A stretch of 19,026 bases of DNA from Methanobacteriota archaeon (lineage in GTDB: Archaea > Thermoplasmatota > Thermoplasmata > RBG-16-68-12). A program made the position numbers and the translations under genes. The notes beneath the pieces are model-generated. The model did not search any database and was not told where the DNA came from. It worked only from the letters and a program-made list of their open reading frames with translations. Of the stretch, positions 12,475 through 19,026 are shown in pieces; position 1 is the first letter of the stretch, and each line of letters begins with the position of its first letter. Where the stretch lies: assembly GCA_005878515.1 (NCBI GenBank), contig VBLZ01000052.1, positions 1-19,026 of the forward strand, given 5' to 3'.

Positions 12475-13422
12475 TCACGGCTTCGGATCGGGACGAGGGA
12501 GGAGGCCCGCTTGCTTCACGACGTCGGGCACGACTTCCTCCCATCCGATTGGCATGAGGTGGACCCCGCGGACACCCTCGATTTTCTTGAGGGCCTTGAT
12601 CGTCCGCACCGCGATGCTCACTCCCTCCGCCTTCGGATTCGGCGCCCGCTCCATCCGGTCCAGGATGTGCTTCGGTACGACCGCCCCGAGTTTCTCGATC
12701 ATGAATTGTGCCATCTTGGCCGACTTCAGCGGGATGACGCCCGCGAGGATGTACACCTTTTCGTGGAGCCACTCTTTCCGGACGAGGCGCATCCACTCCT
12801 CGAACGCGTCGACGTCATAGACGCCTTGGGTCTGGACGAAGTCGGCGCCGGCGGTCACCTTCCCCCGGAGCTTCCCGAACGACTCCTCCTTCGAGCCCCG
12901 AAACGGATCCGCGGCCGCACCGATGAACACCTTCGGCGCCTGCTCGACCTTGTCTCCACCTCGCAAGGTCCCCGCATCCCGCATCTCTCGGAAGGTCGCG
13001 ATCATTTCCTCCGTGCTCAGGTCGAACACGGCCTTCGCGTCTTTCTCGTTCCCCGCGGTCGGCGGGTCGCCCCAGAGGCACAGGACGTTGTGGATGCCGA
13101 GCGCCGAGGCCCCGAGCAGGTCCGATTGGAGGCCGATACGATTCCGGTCCCGCGAGACCATTTGCATGATGGGCTCGACGCCTTCCTGCAATACGATCGC
13201 GGCCGCGGCCAGGGAGGAAATCCGAACGAGGGCCCGCTGCCCATCCGTCACGTTGCATGCGTCGACGGTCCCGCGATAGACGGCCGCATGACGTCGGATC
13301 TCCGACGCATCCGCGGACGCGGGCGGCGCGATCTCGGCCGTCACCGCGAACGATCCTCCCGCGAGGATCCGTTCGACACGACTGCCCGCGCGGATCGGTC
13401 GGCTCGCCACCTCCGCGGGCAT
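12475..13422 (-). CDS. Methylenetetrahydrofolate reductase family protein (MetF-like)
   Basis: Predicted TIM-barrel flavoprotein reducing 5,10-methylene- to 5-methyl-tetrahydrofolate. The 315-residue protein has the family layout: VTAEIAPPASAD, with the conserved acidic residue of the first strand; NVTDGQRALVRIS; PIMQMVSRDRNRIGLQSDLLGA; GIHNVLCLWGDPP; FIGAAADPF; ADFVQTQGVYDVDAFEEWM; and a C-terminal LAGVIPLKS with GVRGVHLMPIGWEE. The first residues are lineage-specific. No MetV-like zinc protein is adjacent, so the electron donor cannot be told. The ATG is only about 27 bp after a TATA-like box, suggesting a leaderless mRNA. Its neighbours purH, purN and folD fit one folate C1 pool serving purines and methyl groups. 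Confidence 0.88.
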   Translation of the reverse strand: MPAEVASRPIRAGSRVERILAGGSFAVTAEIAPPASADASEIRRHAAVYRGTVDACNVTDGQRALVRISSLAAAAIVLQEGVEPIMQMVSRDRNRIGLQSDLLGASALGIHNVLCLWGDPPTAGNEKDAKAVFDLSTEEMIATFREMRDAGTLRGGDKVEQAPKVFIGAAADPFRGSKEESFGKLRGKVTAGADFVQTQGVYDVDAFEEWMRLVRKEWLHEKVYILAGVIPLKSAKMAQFMIEKLGAVVPKHILDRMERAPNPKAEGVSIAVRTIKALKKIEGVRGVHLMPIGWEEVVPDVVKQAGLLPRPDPKP

Positions 13423-13444
13423 CGCGCGCGGGAATACCGGCGGA

Positions 13445-13454
13445 GCTATCTAGG
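13445..13454 (-). promoter_or_regulatory. TATA-like box of the MetF-like gene
   Basis: CCTAGATAGC on the minus strand, centred 27 bp upstream of the ATG at 13422, in the 60-bp gap after the geranylgeranyl-reductase-family gene. It predicts an almost leaderless message. Confidence 0.45.
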
Positions 13455-13482
13455 CTTCGGTCGAAGCCATGGAGAAAATCGA

Positions 13483-14499
13483 TTACCAACCGTATCGGTC
13501 GCACAATTCGAGGGCGAGGATCATCCGGTAGAATTCGCGCGCGTGGATCCCCAACCAGGGTTTGCGGAGCAGCACGGACACGATCATCCGCGGATTGACG
13601 GCGCGCCAGTCCAGCCCGTCGAGTTCCTCGCCGACGGAATTCATCAGCCGATCGCCCCAACGGCGGATGCGGTCGATCATCCAAAAGAGGAGTGGGTCGA
13701 GAAACGGGGACGCCTTCATGGCCTGGTCGTATCCAACCATCGAGTTCGGGTCCTCGCGCTCCAGGGCGTTCACCGCGAACTCCCCCGCGACTCGCCCGCT
13801 AAAGATTCCGGGATGGATGCCGGCCCCGTTCAGGGGGTTCGTGATTCCCGCGGCATCGCCGGCAATCGCGAGGCCGGGTGCCCCGAGCGCGGTCAGGTCG
13901 TATCGCGCCGGGATCGAACCCGCGATGGTCTGCGTCCTTCGGTCCACGTCGATCCCGAACTTGCGGCAAAAATCCACCGTGGCGGCATGCGCGTCGATAT
14001 GGCCTCCGGCGCCGACGTTCACCGAATCGCCTTTCGGGAAGATCCACGCGTAGCCGCCGTTGTAGGCCTCGCCGATGTAGAGGAGAAAGTACTCCGGATC
14101 GAGAAGGGGGACGTCCTCGCGCCGGAAGCGGTACTCGTACGCTCCGATTCGTTCGAGGTTTCGGACGAGGCCCGCCTGTCGTGCGACGAAACTCGCGGGT
14201 CCGTCCGCGCCGATCAGGATGCGCGACTCGATGGTCTCCCCGTTCGCCTCGATCCGCCAGCCGCCGTCGTGACGAGCAATGCCCGTGACCTTCGTCGATG
14301 TGCGGAGCTCCGCCCCGTCGTCCACGGCGCCGTCGACAAGCCACCGATCGAATGTCGGGCGGCTGATCGCATAACCCGGGAGCCGGGTGATGTAGAACCA
14401 GGTCCCGTTCGGCACGATGCACTTCGCTCCGGACACACGTTGAGCGACCCACTCATCGCGCGGATGCAGCCCGTTTGACGCGAGGCCGAACTCGCTCAC
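13483..14499 (-). CDS. Geranylgeranyl reductase family flavoprotein, N-terminally truncated
   Basis: Resembles archaeal geranylgeranyl reductases, FAD enzymes that saturate the isoprenoid chains of membrane lipids. Visible blocks are WVAQRVSGAKCIVPNG, GYAISRPTFDRWL, ILIGADGPASFVARQAGL, GGYAWIFPKGDSVNVGAGG, and the second FAD motif GLAIAGDAAGITNPLNGAGIH. The first open start is GTG 14499, in a GTGA overlap with the winged-helix gene. In the same frame upstream of it the codons still read VGEPVQCAEGVSEFGL, the family motif that normally follows the N-terminal FAD-binding beta-alpha-beta unit. That unit (GxGxxG, about 36-40 residues) is absent, and the DNA further up encodes the regulator instead. 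The product as it stands should not bind FAD normally. Either a real deletion or an assembly join explains this. Confidence 0.85.
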   Translation of the reverse strand: MSEFGLASNGLHPRDEWVAQRVSGAKCIVPNGTWFYITRLPGYAISRPTFDRWLVDGAVDDGAELRTSTKVTGIARHDGGWRIEANGETIESRILIGADGPASFVARQAGLVRNLERIGAYEYRFRREDVPLLDPEYFLLYIGEAYNGGYAWIFPKGDSVNVGAGGHIDAHAATVDFCRKFGIDVDRRTQTIAGSIPARYDLTALGAPGLAIAGDAAGITNPLNGAGIHPGIFSGRVAGEFAVNALEREDPNSMVGYDQAMKASPFLDPLLFWMIDRIRRWGDRLMNSVGEELDGLDWRAVNPRMIVSVLLRKPWLGIHAREFYRMILALELCDRYGW

Positions 14500-14538
14500 G
14501 CCTTCCGCGCACTGGACCGGTTCCCCGACGACATCAGG
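14496..14538 (-). other. Suspected deletion or assembly junction between two broken genes
   Basis: Reductase-family homology (GEPVQCAEGVS frame) begins at about 14526-14538, and winged-helix homology (VNSLRVLMSSG frame) ends at about 14523. Both genes lose a part here: the reductase its N-terminus, the regulator the end of its second domain. The two frames are offset, so no fused protein is made. Confidence 0.6.
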
Positions 14539-14933
14539 ACCCGCAGGCTGTTGACCGTCGTGTACTCGGAGAAGCCGAGCTCCTCGGCCACCTCCGTCGT
14601 GCTCGCGTCCGGATGGAGATGCAGGAACCGAAGGATCGTAACCGTGTTGCGGTCCAATGCCTCCGCCGTCTGTTTCGCCTCGGGCCGCGGCTCGAGTTCC
14701 AACCGCTCATACACGCGCTTGCCCTGCTCCGATGGCGATACGACGACATTCAACAACGCGGTCTTCTCGATCTCGAGCAGGTGCTTCGCGACCGCCGCCG
14801 GCGCGATGCCCATCTGGGCCGCGAGCTCCGGGATCTTCGAGTCCCGGTTGCGGTACACTTTGTTCTCCACAACGATCGAAAGGACCTCGCGCTGACGTTC
14901 CGTGAGGAGGCGAGACCAGTCGCTAGAGTGCAT
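14496..14933 (-). CDS. Tandem winged-helix regulator, C-terminally truncated
   Basis: A 145-residue DNA-binding protein with two HTH units. The first (about 8-62) is LTERQREVLSIVVENKVYRN, then IPELAAQMGIAPAAVAKHLLEIEKTALL, typical of archaeal MarR/ArsR-like domains. The second (about 92-136) is LDRNTVTILRFLHLHPDASTTEVAEELGFSEYTTVNSLRVLMSSG, where the last helix is the recognition helix. The wing that should follow is missing; the last eight residues (NRSSARKA) are read out of frame from reductase-type DNA. The start at ATG 14933 lies 29 bp from a TATA-like box, so it may be leaderless. It is divergent from folD. The truncation makes function doubtful, although the first domain is complete. 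Confidence 0.78.
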   Translation of the reverse strand: MHSSDWSRLLTERQREVLSIVVENKVYRNRDSKIPELAAQMGIAPAAVAKHLLEIEKTALLNVVVSPSEQGKRVYERLELEPRPEAKQTAEALDRNTVTILRFLHLHPDASTTEVAEELGFSEYTTVNSLRVLMSSGNRSSARKA

Positions 14934-14957
14934 CCGGGCCGCCGAACGTCGCGAGCG

Positions 14958-14967
14958 GTCTTAAGCG
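14958..14967 (-). promoter_or_regulatory. TATA-like box of the truncated winged-helix gene
   Basis: CGCTTAAGAC on the minus strand, centred 29 bp before the ATG at 14933. The core CTTAAG is palindromic, as in the 2514-2522 box, so orientation comes from the gene. Confidence 0.5.
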
Positions 14968-15071
14968 TTTTTGTGGAACGCCGACGGGAGGGTCTTTGTC
15001 TGACGACATCGGAGTACGATTCTGTGGCTCGTGCGCGGCCGTCTGACACGACGCGCGTTACGCGCTCAAAG

Positions 15072-15080
15072 GCTATATCG
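15072..15080 (+). promoter_or_regulatory. TATA box of folD
   Basis: GCTATATCG, centred 28 bp before GTG 15104. It supports GTG 15104 as the first codon of a leaderless mRNA. Confidence 0.6.
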
Positions 15081-15103
15081 AGCGGACCGATTCCCGCCAC
15101 GAG

Positions 15104-16015
15104 GTGCCTCGTCTGCCCGGCAACGTGATCGATGGCAAGAAGATCGGCGACGACGTTCGGACCGAGCTGAAGCCGCGGCTCACGAGGCTCGCGGATGCGG
15201 GGGTGGTCCCAGGCCTCGCGGCCGTTCTCGTCGGGGAGAATCCGGCGTCTCAGCTCTACGTGAAGATGAAAGGCAAGGCCTCCGAGGAAATGGGGATGGC
15301 CCATTGGACGATTGACCTCCCCGCGGATGTGCCGGAGGCTCGACTCCTCCAAGAGGTCGGCCGATTGAACAGCGATCCGAAGGTCCACGGCATTTTGGTC
15401 CAGCAGCCGCTGCCCGACCAGATTTCGGTAGACAAGGCCGTCTCCGCGGTGAGCCCGCTCAAGGATGTAGACTGTTTCCATCCGATCAACGTTGGTCTCG
15501 TGCTGATCGGTCGCCCGCGGTTCGCGCCCGCCACGCCTTCCGGCGTCGTCGAACTCCTCACGCGCAGCGGGTACGATCCGAACGGGAGGGACGTCGTGAT
15601 CGTCGGCCGGAGCAACATCGTCGGGAAACCGCTCGCCGCCCTCCTCCTGCAGAAGGCCCCGAAGGCGAATGCGACCGTGACGATCGCCCACAGTGGGACC
15701 CGCGAACTCGCAGCGCATACGCGACGCGCGGAGATCCTGATCGCGGCGATGGGCTCTCCGCGATTCATCAAGGCGGACATGGTGAACCAGGGCGCGGTCG
15801 TGATTGACGTCGGGATTAATCGCATCCGAGATGAGAGCTCGAAGAGTGGCTATCGGACGGTCGGCGACGTCGACTTCGACGGAGTGCGCCCGAAGGCGGA
15901 AGCGATCTCGCCCGTCCCCGGAGGCGTGGGACCGATGACGATTGCGATGCTCCTGTCGAACACGGTGTTTGCGGCGGAGCTCGCCTCGAAAGCGGCAGGC
16001 TCCGGGGCCGCGTAA
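15104..16015 (+). CDS. folD: Methylene-THF dehydrogenase/methenyl-THF cyclohydrolase (FolD)
   Basis: Bifunctional cytosolic enzyme that converts 5,10-methylene-THF via methenyl-THF to 10-formyl-THF with NAD(P). The 303-residue protein has the folate/catalytic region YVKMKGKASEEMG with the active-site lysine, QQPLPDQI, VDCFHPINVG (Cys where many members have Gly), ATPSG in place of the usual CTPxG, the Rossmann block VVIVGRSNIVGKPLAALLL, ATVTIAHSGT, VVIDVGINR and the C-terminal signature SPVPGGVGPMTIAMLLSNT. Length is normal. GTG 15104 is a leaderless start 28 bp after a TATA box. The formyl-folate it makes is needed by PurN and PurH nearby, and its substrate is that of the MetF-like enzyme. 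Confidence 0.95.
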   Translation: MPRLPGNVIDGKKIGDDVRTELKPRLTRLADAGVVPGLAAVLVGENPASQLYVKMKGKASEEMGMAHWTIDLPADVPEARLLQEVGRLNSDPKVHGILVQQPLPDQISVDKAVSAVSPLKDVDCFHPINVGLVLIGRPRFAPATPSGVVELLTRSGYDPNGRDVVIVGRSNIVGKPLAALLLQKAPKANATVTIAHSGTRELAAHTRRAEILIAAMGSPRFIKADMVNQGAVVIDVGINRIRDESSKSGYRTVGDVDFDGVRPKAEAISPVPGGVGPMTIAMLLSNTVFAAELASKAAGSGAA

Positions 16016-16062
16016 CGATTATGGCCCGATGCGGGCTTTCTCCCATCTCGGAGTGGGGGCCG

Positions 16063-16407
16063 ATGATCACAGGCGTTCAAGACGTCTACTACGAAGTCCA
16101 GGACATGAAGCGCGCGATCGCCTTCTACCGCGACCTTCTGAATTTGCCGGTGACGGAAGAGAGCGACGACTGGAGTGCGATGAACGTTGGCGGGGTCCGC
16201 GTCGGGCTCGATTCGACGGAGGGCAAGCCCACGCCGAAACGAGCGATCCTGACCCTGAAGACCACGGATCTCCGAGCCGATGTCAAGCGTTTGCGAGACA
16301 AGGGCGTGAAGTTCGTGGGCGAGATCGGCGATTATCCGTGGGGAAGCGTCGTGACGTTCGAAGATTCGGAGGGGAACTTCCTCAAGCTCATGCAGCCGCC
16401 GAAGTGA
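16063..16407 (+). CDS. VOC/glyoxalase-fold protein
   Basis: A 114-residue single VOC module pair: MITGVQDVYYEVQDMKRAIAFYRDLLNLPV, a central hairpin with DWSAMNVGGVRVGLD, then LTLKTTDLRADVKRLRDKGVKFV and the C-terminal SVVTFEDSEGNFLKLMQ. The family binds a divalent metal with His/Glu residues and includes glyoxalases, dioxygenases and resistance proteins. Here the position that usually carries the last metal-binding Glu (GNxxEL) is lysine (GNFLKL), so the ordinary metal site is not conserved and the activity is unclear. I use ATG 16063, with GGAG at about 16051 and the normal family N-terminus; ATG 16021, 5 bp after folD, adds 14 unlike residues. Probably in the folD transcript. Confidence 0.75.
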   Translation: MITGVQDVYYEVQDMKRAIAFYRDLLNLPVTEESDDWSAMNVGGVRVGLDSTEGKPTPKRAILTLKTTDLRADVKRLRDKGVKFVGEIGDYPWGSVVTFEDSEGNFLKLMQPPK

Positions 16408-16474
16408 TCGGGATTTTCGGCGCACGATGCGCGAAACTAGAAATCCCGGCCTCCACCTTCTCCGCATCGCAGTC

Positions 16475-17800
16475 ATGAAAGTCCTGGTGGTCGGGGGCGG
16501 GGGCCGCGAGCACGCGATCGTCGAAGCGCTCCGTCGGAGCCAGGCGGACGTCTACGCCGCGATGTCGAACCAGAACCCGGGCATCCGTCGCCGCTCGAAG
16601 GACGTTCTGCTCGGGGACGTGACGGACGTCGAGCGAATCGTCTCCTGGGCGAGAGGACATGGGATCGAGCTCGCGGTGATTGGACCGGAGGCGCCGCTCG
16701 AGAAAGGGATATCGGATGCCCTCGAGGCCGCTGCGATTCCGACGGTCGGCCCTTCGCGAGAAGCGGCGCAGCTCGAAACGAACAAGGAATTCACGCGGAC
16801 CCTGATGCGGGAGCATCAGATTCCCGGGTTCCCGCAGTTCTGGGCGTTCGACAACCTCGCGGGCTTCGAGGAGTTCGTGAACGACTCGGATTTCGAGTTC
16901 GTGATCAAGCCGCTCGGCCTCACCGGCGGGAAAGGCGTGCGCGTCTGGGGCGATCACTTCACGAGCAAAGCGGAGGCGCTCGCCTACGGCCGGGAGATCC
17001 TCGAGAAGAAGATCGGCGGCACGGCGCGGTTCCTCGTCGAAGAGAAACTCGTGGGGGAGGAGTTCTCCCTCCAGGCGTTCTGCGACGGCCGGGCGCTTGT
17101 GCCGATGCCACTCGCCCAGGATCACAAACGCGCGTACGAAGGGGACAAAGGGCCGAACACCGGAGGGATGGGATCCTACAGTGACGCGGACCACCGGTTG
17201 CCGTTTCTCACAACCGCCGACGTCGACCGCGCACTCGCGATGATGACGAAGACGGTCGAGGCGATGGCGGCGCGCAGCACACCGTTCAAAGGAATTCTGT
17301 ACGGCGGTTTCATGGCGACGAAGGACGGTCCGAAACTCCTCGAGTACAACGTCCGGTTCGCGGATCCGGAATCGATGAACGTCTTGCCGATCCTGGAGAC
17401 CGATTTCCTCGACATCTGTGCACGTCTCACGACGGGAAACCTCCCGACGAGTGTCACGTTCGCCCGCAAGGCCACCGTATGCAAGTACGTCGTCCCAATG
17501 GGGTACGGCTCGCATCCGAAGGCAGGTGAGCAGCTCAAGGTCGACGAGGAGAGCATTCGCCGCACCGGTGCGAAGCTCTACTACGCCAGCGTCGAGGAGA
17601 AAGGCGGACACCTGTACACGACGACCTCCCGGTCCCTTGCGATCGTCGGCATCGCGGCAAATCTAACGGAGGCGGAGTCGGCCTCCGAAGAAGCCTTGGC
17701 TTTCGTCTCAGGGAGTTTCTACGCCCGCCGGGACATCGGCAAGCCCGAGGTCATTCAGCGGAAGGTCGAGCGGATGCGGACCATTCGCGAGTCCCGCTAG
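16475..17800 (+). CDS. purD: Phosphoribosylamine-glycine ligase (PurD)
   Basis: ATP-grasp ligase joining glycine to phosphoribosylamine to make GAR, the substrate of PurN. The 441-residue protein has the N-domain MKVLVVGGGGREHAIVEAL, the PEAPLEKGISDAL region, ETNKEFTRTLMREHQIPG, the ATP-grasp loop VIKPLGLTGGKGV, GPNTGGMGSYSDAD, and the metal-binding YNVRFADPESMNVLP, where the more usual GDPE is ADPE. The C-terminal domain is complete. ATG 16475 begins at the family N-terminus; ATG 16427 would add 16 unlike residues. It stands about 70 bp after the VOC gene; a weak AT-rich stretch at 16436-16444 may be its promoter. Its TAG is shared, within a CTAG palindrome, with the stop of the convergent membrane gene. 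Confidence 0.95.
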   Translation: MKVLVVGGGGREHAIVEALRRSQADVYAAMSNQNPGIRRRSKDVLLGDVTDVERIVSWARGHGIELAVIGPEAPLEKGISDALEAAAIPTVGPSREAAQLETNKEFTRTLMREHQIPGFPQFWAFDNLAGFEEFVNDSDFEFVIKPLGLTGGKGVRVWGDHFTSKAEALAYGREILEKKIGGTARFLVEEKLVGEEFSLQAFCDGRALVPMPLAQDHKRAYEGDKGPNTGGMGSYSDADHRLPFLTTADVDRALAMMTKTVEAMAARSTPFKGILYGGFMATKDGPKLLEYNVRFADPESMNVLPILETDFLDICARLTTGNLPTSVTFARKATVCKYVVPMGYGSHPKAGEQLKVDEESIRRTGAKLYYASVEEKGGHLYTTTSRSLAIVGIAANLTEAESASEEALAFVSGSFYARRDIGKPEVIQRKVERMRTIRESR

Positions 17801-18294
17801 TGCACTCGACGTGGCCTGAAGCTCCACAGGCCGACGGCCAAGAGCACGATGAACAGGAACCAAAGGCCCAATGCGAGGAGGCCGAGGTCTGCGAGGTTGA
17901 TCGTGAACAGGATGAATGCAGGCTCCACGACGAGCAGGATCAGTCCGAGCATGACGAATCGGTCGGCGCGCTCAAAGTACTTGTCTGCCCTCGGATCGTT
18001 GTTCCAATGACATATCAGGAACCAATAATAAAATAGAGCCGCATAAACGAAAAGGAACAGGCTCATGACGATTCCTGCAAGCGTCCCTCGGAACAGGACC
18101 GGGTTCACTTCGCCCGAGACCCACCGGGGGTACAGGAAGAACAACAAGAATGCGAGGATCGCCAGGCACGTGCCGCCCAACCCCACGGCCAAGGCGCGGT
18201 TTTCCTTTGCGGTCTGGACGTCGATGCCTCGGCCGTCCCGGCCGCTCCGCCCAATCTCCGTGGGCGCGTCGAACGGTGCCCTCTCCCCGTGCAC
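17797..18294 (-). CDS. Four-helix membrane protein
   Basis: A 165-residue protein with a charged, likely cytosolic N-terminus (about 1-33, HGERAPFDAPTEIGRSGRDG) and four predicted membrane helices: about 34-56 (AVGLGGTCLAILAFLLFFLYP), about 68-92, about 112-130 (FVMLGLILLVVEPAFILFTI) and about 134-155, ending in the basic SFRPRRVH. No family recognised. The frame is open to 18492, but that would overlap the divergent translin-like gene. GTG 18294 lies exactly 25 bp after a CTTATCTAG box, the ideal spacing for a leaderless mRNA. It converges with purD, the two stop codons overlapping in one CTAG. Function unknown; the helices are plain, with no transporter or enzyme motif. Confidence 0.75.
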   Translation of the reverse strand: MHGERAPFDAPTEIGRSGRDGRGIDVQTAKENRALAVGLGGTCLAILAFLLFFLYPRWVSGEVNPVLFRGTLAGIVMSLFLFVYAALFYYWFLICHWNNDPRADKYFERADRFVMLGLILLVVEPAFILFTINLADLGLLALGLWFLFIVLLAVGLWSFRPRRVH

Positions 18295-18314
18295 CGCCGA
18301 GGAACCGAAGGGTC

Positions 18315-18323
18315 CTAGATAAG
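18315..18323 (-). promoter_or_regulatory. TATA box of the four-helix membrane protein gene
   Basis: CTTATCTAG on the minus strand, centred 25 bp before GTG 18294. This spacing decides the start. Confidence 0.55.
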
Positions 18324-18370
18324 GGGCGGCTGGGGTTTGGGCCCTGCCGCGAATGAGGTCCGAGCCAACC

Positions 18371-18379
18371 CTCAAATAA
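18371..18379 (+). promoter_or_regulatory. TATA box of the translin-family gene
   Basis: CTCAAATAA, centred about 25 bp before GTG 18401. It supports a leaderless start. Confidence 0.55.
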
Positions 18380-18400
18380 CGGGATGGGTCATCCTCACTC

Positions 18401-19018
18401 GTGAAGAATCTCGATGACGTCATCTCCGAGATCGAGGGCCGGTTGGACGAGAAGGACGAGGTCCGGGAGCTGACGATCAAGTCCTCCCGCACGATCGCGC
18501 GACTGAGCGGCAGTGCGATTCAAGCAATGCATCGCGGGCACGATGTCGGCACGGCTCTCCAGGAGACCCGGGAGGAGATCCTGAAGCTGCGGAGCCTCTT
18601 GAAGGACCATCCGGACCTGTACCACACCGGGACCGTTGAGAACGCGATGCAGGAAGCGGGCGAGGCGTTCCTCGTCCACGCGATCCTGGAACAGGATCCC
18701 CTTCCCAGTCCGAAGGAACTGGGCCTCACGGACACCGCATACCTCCTCGGCCTCGGTGATGTCGTCGGGGAGTTGCGCCGGTTCGCGCTCGAACATCTCC
18801 GTCGCGGGGACGTGAAGCAAGCGTCTGGCTACCTCGAGAAGATGGAGCGGATCCTGGACTCCCTCATGCGCTTCGACTATCCGACAGCCTTGGTCGCCCT
18901 GAAGCGCAAGCAGGATGTCGCGCGCAGCCTGATTGAGAAGACGCGTGGCGAGGTTGCGGTTGCCTCTCGCAGCCAGGAGCTCGCCGACAAGCTTGACGCG
19001 GTCCGCGAGAAACTCTGA
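18401..19018 (+). CDS. Translin-family protein
   Basis: A 205-residue, all-helical protein matching translin/TRAX: N-terminal helices (DDVISEIEGRLDEKDEVRELTIKSSRTIARLS), the EEILKLRSLLKDHPDLYH segment, FLVHAILEQDPLPSPKELGLTDTAYLLGLGDVVGELRRFAL, and a long C-terminal helix pair. YLLGLGDVVGELRR is the clearest family signature. Translins bind RNA or DNA as octameric shells, and TRAX-type subunits act as nucleases through acidic residues. In the segment equivalent to the TRAX QEYxEA motif I read EAFLVHA, in which the second acidic position is histidine, so nuclease activity is uncertain; my alignment is by eye. GTG 18401 is leaderless by promoter spacing. The stop at 19018 lies 8 bp from the window end. 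Confidence 0.82.
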   Translation: MKNLDDVISEIEGRLDEKDEVRELTIKSSRTIARLSGSAIQAMHRGHDVGTALQETREEILKLRSLLKDHPDLYHTGTVENAMQEAGEAFLVHAILEQDPLPSPKELGLTDTAYLLGLGDVVGELRRFALEHLRRGDVKQASGYLEKMERILDSLMRFDYPTALVALKRKQDVARSLIEKTRGEVAVASRSQELADKLDAVREKL

Positions 19019-19026
19019 GACGCAGT

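Noticed and set aside
12511..14478. A 655-codon plus-strand open frame
   Set aside because: It lies antisense to the MetF-like and geranylgeranyl-reductase-family genes, has no recognisable domain, and its Arg/Asp/His-rich composition is typical of a shadow frame in GC-rich DNA.
18295..18492. N-terminal extension of the four-helix membrane protein
   Set aside because: It would overlap the divergent translin-family gene and cross its own TATA box; GTG 18294 is 25 bp after that box.

Overview
The window is GC-rich archaeal DNA. The evidence is a riboflavin synthase of the archaeal RibC type, an archaeal FAD synthase (RibL), archaeal-type MetRS, stand-alone TRAM, Roadblock/LC7 and translin-family proteins, zinc-ribbon and tandem winged-helix proteins, and TATA boxes 25-32 bp upstream of many start codons. 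The mixture, with bacterial-type PurH and folate enzymes, suggests a high-GC member of the Thermoplasmatota; that placement is inference from gene content, not a database result.

Layout. 1-1386: a translationally coupled flavin operon, ribL-ribC-ribH, each junction a GTGA overlap. 1465-1824: a Roadblock/LC7 protein. 1825-2487 (minus) and 2554-3009 (plus): a PHP-type phosphoesterase and an unrecognised beta-rich protein, diverging from one AT-rich box. 3014-5152 (minus): methionyl-tRNA synthetase with an atypical KMSKS loop. 5288-7234 (plus): a four-zinc-ribbon protein, a small orphan, a zinc-ribbon membrane protein and a TRAM RNA-binding protein. 7363-9315 (plus): a surface-anchored protein with calcium-loop-like motifs, then a small membrane protein paired with a tandem winged-helix regulator. 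9322-9819 (minus): a GAF protein of the free methionine-R-sulfoxide reductase type.

9820-10209 has no protein gene. It holds two tandem plus-strand units, each a TATA box, an identical 20-nt element at the predicted transcription start, a GC hairpin opening with the same eight bases, and a T-rich tract. I read them as a duplicated small RNA. This is the most interesting part of the window.

10210-17800 is a purine and one-carbon region on both strands: purN and purH (minus), a methylenetetrahydrofolate reductase (minus), folD (plus) and purD (plus). FolD and MetF interconvert folate C1 units, PurN and the C-terminal half of PurH use 10-formyl-folate, and PurD supplies the PurN substrate. Embedded in it, at 13483-14933 (minus), are a geranylgeranyl-reductase-family flavoprotein lacking its N-terminal FAD-binding segment and a winged-helix protein whose C-terminus is cut short; they meet at about 14496-14538, which looks like a deletion or an assembly join. 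A VOC/glyoxalase-fold protein lies between folD and purD. 17797-19018: a four-helix membrane protein (minus) and a translin-family protein (plus), divergent and both apparently leaderless.

No rRNA, tRNA, CRISPR array, insertion sequence or attachment site was seen.
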